64,000 bases of DNA from Buddleja alternifolia (Eukaryota; Streptophyta; Magnoliopsida; Lamiales; Scrophulariaceae), in the NCBI GenBank assembly GCA_019426215.1, contig CM033405.1, positions 9,959,001 through 10,023,000 on the forward strand. The letters run 5' to 3'. The notes beneath the pieces were generated by a model. It was not told the origin of the DNA. It worked only from the letters and a program-made list of their open reading frames with translations, and searched no databases. Made by a program: the position numbers and the translations under genes. Positions within the stretch are counted from its first letter, which is position 1. Each line of letters opens with the position of its first letter. Shown piece after piece: positions 58,985 to 64,000 of this stretch.

Positions 58985-60215
58985 GGGATAATTACACTCA
59001 GCATCCTAAGGTATTTCGAAATTACAAAAAACATCTCCTAGTTCAATAGATTACATCTAACATCCTCATGTTTCATGTATTGATGTAAGAAAGATTTGAT
59101 GAAAAGTGTCAAAAGACGTAAATTTCCTTACAGAATATTTTTTTAAAAAAAGAAAAAACATAAAAAAAAACTGAATTACCATATTATCCCCTTCACATCT
59201 TTAGATTTACTTCTAATATCAATTCTTAAATAAAAATTTAAACTTAAAAGAAAAGTAATTATATATTTATATATGTATATGTATATGCATATATGTGTGT
59301 GACTGCATGTGTGTGAATGTGTGTGAGTGTGTGTGTGCGTGTGAATGTGTGTGTGAGTGTGAGTGAGATGGTGTGTGTGCGTCAGAGAGTGTGTGTGTGT
59401 GTGTGACTGCGTGTGTGTGAGTGTGAGTGAGATGGTGTGTGTGCGTCAGAGAGTGTGTGTGTGACATAGTGTGTGTGCGTCAGAGAATGTGTGTGTGACA
59501 TAGTGTGTGCGCGTCAGAGAGTGTGTGTGTGTGTGTGTGTGTGTAATTGTGTGTGTGTGTGCGTGCGTGAGGGTGGGGTGGGGTGGGGTGGCAATGGGGG
59601 GGTGGGGAAGATGGATAAGGCGACTACTGTTCCCCACCCTTTTTTTTTCTTTTTCTTTTTTATTTATTTTTTAAAGTAATATGTTGTTTAAATTATTTTG
59701 TTTAGAAATTAAGTTTATTAAAATATAATTATTAAATTTATTTATAAATTTTATAAATTAAATTAAAATATATAAACTATTACATAATCTAAATTATTAT
59801 ATAAACTCTTACATATAAATTTAAATAAAAGATTAAAATGATATTTTATAAATAATTTTTTAATATAATTTTAATAATTTCTATTTTATTTTATTTTCTT
59901 GATAACATTTTTTTTATAATTATTTTATACTTTTTATACACAACATTACAAATAACACCTATACTTTTACAAAATATTGCAATTTACACCAAAATGATAT
60001 ACTTGTCCGACTATTATAGTGTTTTCATGTCCAAAAAAGGACAGGGGCATTTTCAAAAGTTTACCAAAAATTTTAACGGCGCCGTACAGTAACCCTAACG
60101 GAAGGTGCTACTTGTTGGACAGAATGAAACGTTGGGATGTTAGATGTAATTTATTAAACTGGAGGATTTTTTTTGTAATTTCAAAATACCATAGGATGCT
60201 GAGTGTAATTATCCC
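58985..60215. mobile_element. Non-autonomous TIR element (MULE-like) with a TG-rich core
   Basis: The ends are inverted repeats of about 85 bp: gggataattacactcagcat from 58985, and its reverse ending at 60215, with roughly eight mismatches. Long TIRs and this terminal sequence resemble MULE-type MITEs of plants. Flanks are tatatata and tatatatg, too simple to prove a TSD. There is no transposase ORF. The core holds the TG minisatellite and AT-rich sequence. Confidence 0.75.
59277..59607 (+). repeat. TG-rich minisatellite ending in a G-quadruplex-type tract
   Basis: Irregular (gt)n with a recurring gcgtcagaga unit at 59379, 59443, 59477 and 59511 (spacing 64, 34, 34 bp). It ends at 59571-59607 in gggtggggtggggtggggtg plus two more G runs. 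Open frames on both strands here come from the repeat and are not genes. Confidence 0.85.
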
Positions 60216-60564
60216 TATATATGTGTGTATCTTAATAATATATTTTGTAGGATCTATTTTAATTAGTTAGCAACTAATTAATATGAAAAAATCTCATAAA
60301 TATATTAGTAAAGTTATTGGATAGATATGGTATATTTGATATGATCTCAAATATATGAAAATATCTAGTTAAGGAAAAAATAAAAGAGAAAGGAAATAAA
60401 AAATTTATACATATATATATATATATATATGCATACGCCTCTCTATAAGAGAGAGAAGTAGGCGTGTATGTGTGTGTTTCCATTTGTGTGGACTCTATAT
60501 ATATGTGTATTCCATCTTTTGAAAAGATGATGAAGAGATCCAATTCCTCAAAAAGACTCTCTCT

Positions 60565-62082
60565 TGGTGGTCCCAAGTGGCATACGAAAGGGTCTAAAAA
60601 AGGGGGGTTGAATAGAACCTGAAGTCTTTTTCGACTTCAAAAATTTCGTATCACTTTAAAGGTTTGAACGCTTTGGATGACTGAGCGCTTGGGTCAAACG
60701 CTTCAGAAAAAGTTAACTTATACTTAAGTGATTTTAGCAATTTACCACAGTAGAGCAACGCTTAGATCGCTTAATTAGGGTTAGCACAGCGGAAATGACT
60801 TTTAGCGTTCTTTTACTTAATTTAATCGCTTTGCACTTTAACTTGTCTCTTTCAAAGATAAATGATGTAATAATAATAATAATAATAATAAGACAAATAA
60901 GGTAAATGACACAAGATATATAAGGTTCACTGGGTGGTGTAATCTCAGCTACGTCATTCTTCTCCTTTTTCACTTGGAGGAATTTACTAGAATGATTTTC
61001 GAAGAGTCACACAGAATCTTCTACACGATAGTAAAGGGTGAAAATGATCTTAGGCTCCTTGATCACACAGACTTCAGCACCAATGAAGATCGTCTTCTTC
61101 AAGCTTCTCTCACTCAGATATACGGCCAGAAAGGGTTCAACAACTTTTCTCACTCAGATGAAAGGTTGAGGTTTGTCACTAGGGTTTTGTTTGTTTTTGA
61201 AAAGATCAAACAACTTGGAATATCTCAATTGGAATTTTGAATTTCTTCTTTGGAAGATGTTTGAGATATTTGTGACGGTCTGGAATGTAGATAAAAAGCT
61301 TGAAAGATTTGGCTATGGAGTTTCTAAGCATTTTCTCAGCAAGTTTTTCTTGTGTCTGTACGTAATTGTCTCTTATAGAAATTGTATATCTCTATTTTTA
61401 GGGTTTGCTAGGGTAAGGTATTTATAGGCAATTTCTTAGGATCTGTCCGTTGGACATATGTAGGAGCGTGCCTCTCATGGGGCGCGTGAGTATACCTTTT
61501 CTCTGACATTCCTGAAAGTTCGTTGAAGCCGATTGGACGGGAGCAGCTGGAATTCTGAATCTTCTGACAGTCTGGTCAAAAGGTGGCTTGTCCACAAGTC
61601 ACATTAGCTTATCACAATTAATGCTCTTATCAGGTATTTAATGCATTTTGAATTTAATTCCCGTTGGAAATAAATGCCCGTTGAATGATTGCATTTAAGT
61701 CCTTCATGATTTGAGGATTTATTTCAGGTGATTCTGATATAAGTCGCTTGAGGGATTTCGAGCGCTTGATCCATAAATCCTGAAATGAGATCTTTTAGCG
61801 TTTGACAGACGCTAAGAAGAAAATCTTTATCTCCGGTTGACTTCAGACGCTGGTCTTCAACTTCTTCTCTAATAGACTCACCTAGAATTCTACTAGTGAT
61901 TCAGTCACTAAGACTTAGTCTAAATTCTACAAGATAAAAATTACAAGCCTATAATAAATTACAACTTTCAAACGCTTATACATCATTCTTATGAAAAACG
62001 GAAACTTACATTGTATTTTTGGGGTCTAACATTAAATCCTATCTTGTCATCATCAAAACATCTAACATGAAATTTCCTAACA
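60565..62082 (-). repeat. S2 3' LTR (1518 bp)
   Basis: Plus-strand tggtggtcccaagtggcata ... gaaatttcctaaca, homologous throughout to the S1 LTR in reverse. It has a single TATA segment and a (taa)n microsatellite near 60870-60892. Confidence 0.92.
61419..61426 (-). promoter_or_regulatory. S2 LTR TATA box
   Basis: Plus-strand tatttata, equivalent to 11613-11621 of S1. Confidence 0.6.
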
Positions 62083-62329
62083 ATTTCCCCCTTTTTGATG
62101 ATGTCAAGACTGTTATAACTCTTTTATAATTTAAGAGTTACTTAAAAAGAAAAGGCCCAAAGGAATATAAGTTAGCGTTTGAAAAGTTAGTAAAGTTAGC
62201 TAAAGTTAGATTAGCTTCAACAAGATGTTTCAGCGTTAAAACATTCATTCATTGAAAGAATTTAAAGCATACATGTTTTACTCTGAAGGAAAACCATAAA
62301 TAAAAACGATAAAACAAAAAGGAAATCAA
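62083..62329 (-). other. S2 polypurine tract and 3' untranslated stretch
   Basis: The plus strand has atttccccctttttgatgat just inside the LTR, the reversed polypurine tract. No coding sequence lies between it and the ORF. Confidence 0.75.
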
Positions 62330-64000
62330 TCACTTTTTCTGTCGCTTCGCTCTTTCTTCGCCTTGTAGAACTTCTAACGCTAGTTCCAACAAGAGACGAT
62401 CAATATCGATCATTGTCGTATGTTGAACTTCATCATAATCATGTCTACGAAGTCTGGCGCTTTCATTTAGTTCTAACAACCTTTCCGTCCAGTCCCTTGG
62501 TGGAATACCAAGTTCACGAATTAAGTCATGATAGATATCTCTTTGTCGATCATTTGACGGTCTCCAATTGATAGGTCGTAGTAGCGGTCCGGCATAGGCA
62601 GGAAATCCCATACTTTCTAAGAACTCGGGGTCCAATTCTGGAAGCGCGTACTTTCCGAGATAATACCTTGGCTTTCTTTTCTTAGATAGCATTTTCTTAA
62701 TGCTTACTAATTCTTCGAACAATGAACGCCACTGTTTATTATCTGTCTTGGAAATCGCTTTGGACTTTTCTTTATCTTCCCCCTTCTTGACATTATCAAG
62801 GGAGGTCTTGAGTTCAGTGACATCTCGGCGCAAGAGTCTAACTTCTTCGACGAGAAGAGCAACTTGTTGAGCGACACTCTGAGCGGCGGCATCGGATGAA
62901 GCGTGTCTTTCAGTATGAGCCAAGGCGCTCTGAGCTAAGTGACGGTTGAATTCAGATGAGAGCTCAGCGATAAGGGGTGATATGCTTTGCATGATAGCAA
63001 TAGTGCTTTTATTTGCAGTGTTTCCAATATCACGACTCCGCGTATCCGACACTATGCGGATATGTCTATCAGCAACCTCAAAGATCTTGAAACAGGAACC
63101 CTCAATGTTGGTAAGCGAGTTCCGGACTGCCTGTCTGAAGTCTCTGGCTTCTGAATTGCTCAGAATCTGAATCGGAAGAAGGACGCTTTGGGGACGAGAG
63201 AAGTCCGTAAGATTTTGAAACTGCAGCCTTACCTTTGGATTTATCTCTGATAAAAGGTTCTTCAGGCGCTTGAGCAATTTCAGCGTGCACTTCTTCAATC
63301 GCTCGATCCATGATAGGATCTGCAATCGCTGGGGGCTCGACCACTGGGGCGCTAGAGGGATCTGGAAGTTGAGCGTCATCCTCAGTAGGAGCACTTTCTT
63401 CTTCTGTAATTTCGATGGAGGGAGAAGGTTCTCTAAGACCAATAACCCAGAGGGAGCCAAGGGCTTCCATCACATGCCTTGGACTGATCAGGCTAGATTG
63501 CGGGATAAAGAATATAGCGTTTTCACGCTCTTCGGTACTTAGTGCAAGTTGCACACCTTCCGGTAAAGCAATCCCTGAAGTATAACAGTTGAAGAAGTCT
63601 AAAATCAAAGGCATGAGCGCTTGAGCTGCTTCTTGGTCCACTGGCCTAATTAGCGATATTATCTTGGCCACTTGAATATTTGATTCACTAAAGAGCACGG
63701 GGTGAAGAGTATATCCTCGAAAATTGTAACACCCAGAAAAGTGATTGAAACTGATGTCTAGCGCTTGGGCATTTTCAAACACCGCTCTCATTGCTCTGTG
63801 GAACTCAGCGAACTCAGCGCGTTCATTTGAAACATCCACACGAATCTGACTCTAGCCTGGAAGAAGAGGTTGTTTACTTGATGAAGCGTCTTCATTTAGG
63901 TCAGGAAAGACTCGTTGAACAAACCCGGCATGAGGATGCAAAATGTAGCGTCCACCTTGGCTGTATAAGGCAAGTTGCTGGCGAATGTAGCTTTCGATTG
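62330..64000 (-). pseudogene. S2 third ORF, C-terminal part, one frameshift
   Basis: Homologue of the S1 third ORF and better preserved. On the minus strand, IRQQLAL and GGRYILHP near the window edge match S1 at about 21500-21550. A TAG near 63855 and a frameshift at about 63150-63250 break it, but long stretches are open (63839-63102 and 63460-62330). Features in order: a helical region with LFSESNIQVAKI, acidic Pro-rich linker (EESAPTEDDAQLPDP), basic KSKGKAAVSKSYG, a heptad-like stretch (VEEVRLLRRDVTELKTSLDN) suggesting a coiled coil, and a basic C-terminus (ERAKRQKK). No membrane segment is seen. Function unknown; it may be a structural or nucleic-acid-binding accessory protein (inference). 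Confidence 0.75.

Larger units (their letters stand above)
9843..60564 (+). mobile_element. Copia D: old, decayed Ty1/copia element that hosts all other insertions
   Basis: D is recovered as dispersed pieces: LTR end with tRNA-Met primer site (9843-10195), leader (to 10479 and from 33787), gag and pol remnants (35225-38045), RNase H end (55696-56040) and 3' LTR (from 56068, broken several times). Removing copia C joins 38045 to 55696 so that the RNase H frame reads through (ISGYVFILN across the junction), which proves the two parts belong together. D has many stops and frameshifts and has lost part of gag, so it is the oldest layer. Both outer LTR edges are missing from the window. Confidence 0.8.
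56068..60564 (+). repeat. Copia D 3' LTR, broken by solo LTR E, the TIR element and S2
   Basis: Starts tgatagtgttatttgg after the polypurine-like tract. The pieces are 56068-56263, 57889-58984 and 60218-60564; the rest would lie beyond S2 outside the window. No gene is seen in these pieces. An AT microsatellite is at about 60409-60430. Confidence 0.65.
60565..64000 (-). mobile_element. S2: Sirevirus-like copia element on the minus strand, 5' part outside the window
   Basis: 3' LTR (60565-62082), reversed polypurine tract and the third ORF homologous to that of S1. The possible TSD tctct (60560-60564) cannot be confirmed. gag and pol would lie to the right of the window. Confidence 0.85.

Noticed and set aside
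59267..59679. ORFs rich in His-Thr or Val-Cys on both strands
   Set aside because: They are translations of the TG-rich minisatellite and have no gene-like composition.
58985..60215. A clear 9-bp target-site duplication for the TIR element
   Set aside because: Flanks are tatata-type simple sequence on both sides, so any short match may be chance.
60974..61427. Plus-strand ORFs in the S2 LTR
   Set aside because: They lie antisense to the LTR transcript, and the homologous S1 LTRs do not keep them open.

Overview
This window is plant nuclear DNA, most likely from a eudicot, and consists almost entirely of transposable elements nested inside one another. I see no host protein gene, no rRNA or tRNA gene and no CRISPR. 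Four things point to a plant. Two Ty3/gypsy elements are Athila-like, with a tRNA-Asp primer site and long LTRs. Several Ty1/copia elements are primed by initiator tRNA-Met. Two long copia elements look like Sireviruses, with a third ORF and extra polypurine tracts. There are also hAT-like and MULE-like non-autonomous elements.

Layout, working outwards from target-site duplications (TSDs). The oldest layer is a decayed copia element, here called D. Its pieces lie at 9843-10479 (LTR end, primer site, leader), 33787-38045 (leader, gag, pol), 55696-56263 (RNase H end, LTR start), 57889-58984 and 60218-60564 (LTR). Everything else is inserted into D. (1) Athila-1 (1-9842, +, 5' end outside the window) sits in D's 5' LTR. 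(2) A roughly 0.95 kb hAT-like element (10480-33778) sits in D's leader. It was split by Sirevirus-like S1 (10956-33297, +), whose 3' LTR was in turn split by Athila-2 (25141-32886, -), a gag-only derivative. (3) Copia C (38046-55690, +) sits in D's RNase H, and its 5' LTR was split by copia B (38879-47656, +). (4) D's 3' LTR holds a solo LTR E (56264-57883), a TIR element with a TG-rich minisatellite (58985-60215) and Sirevirus-like S2 (60565 to beyond the window end, -).

Perfect 5-bp TSDs support Athila-2 (agtgt), B (gttta), C (atcag) and E (atgga). S1 has cacgt/catgt and the hAT-like element has an 8-bp duplication with one mismatch.

How the parts work together. Athila-1 encodes gag, protease, RT, RNase H and integrase with only two one-base frameshifts, and its LTRs are nearly identical. 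Athila-2 has the same kind of LTR, primer site and 3' region plus an intact gag, but no RT or integrase. It is best read as a non-autonomous partner moved by an Athila-1-type element. S1 carries a long third ORF after pol whose reading frame is restored by two short GT-AG introns, and S2 has a homologous ORF. B, C, D and E are related copia families, and hairpins recur in their LTRs and GC-rich leaders.

Coordinates of LTRs and TSDs were read directly. Lineage names (Athila, Sirevirus, hAT, MULE) come from recognising motifs and were not checked by database search.
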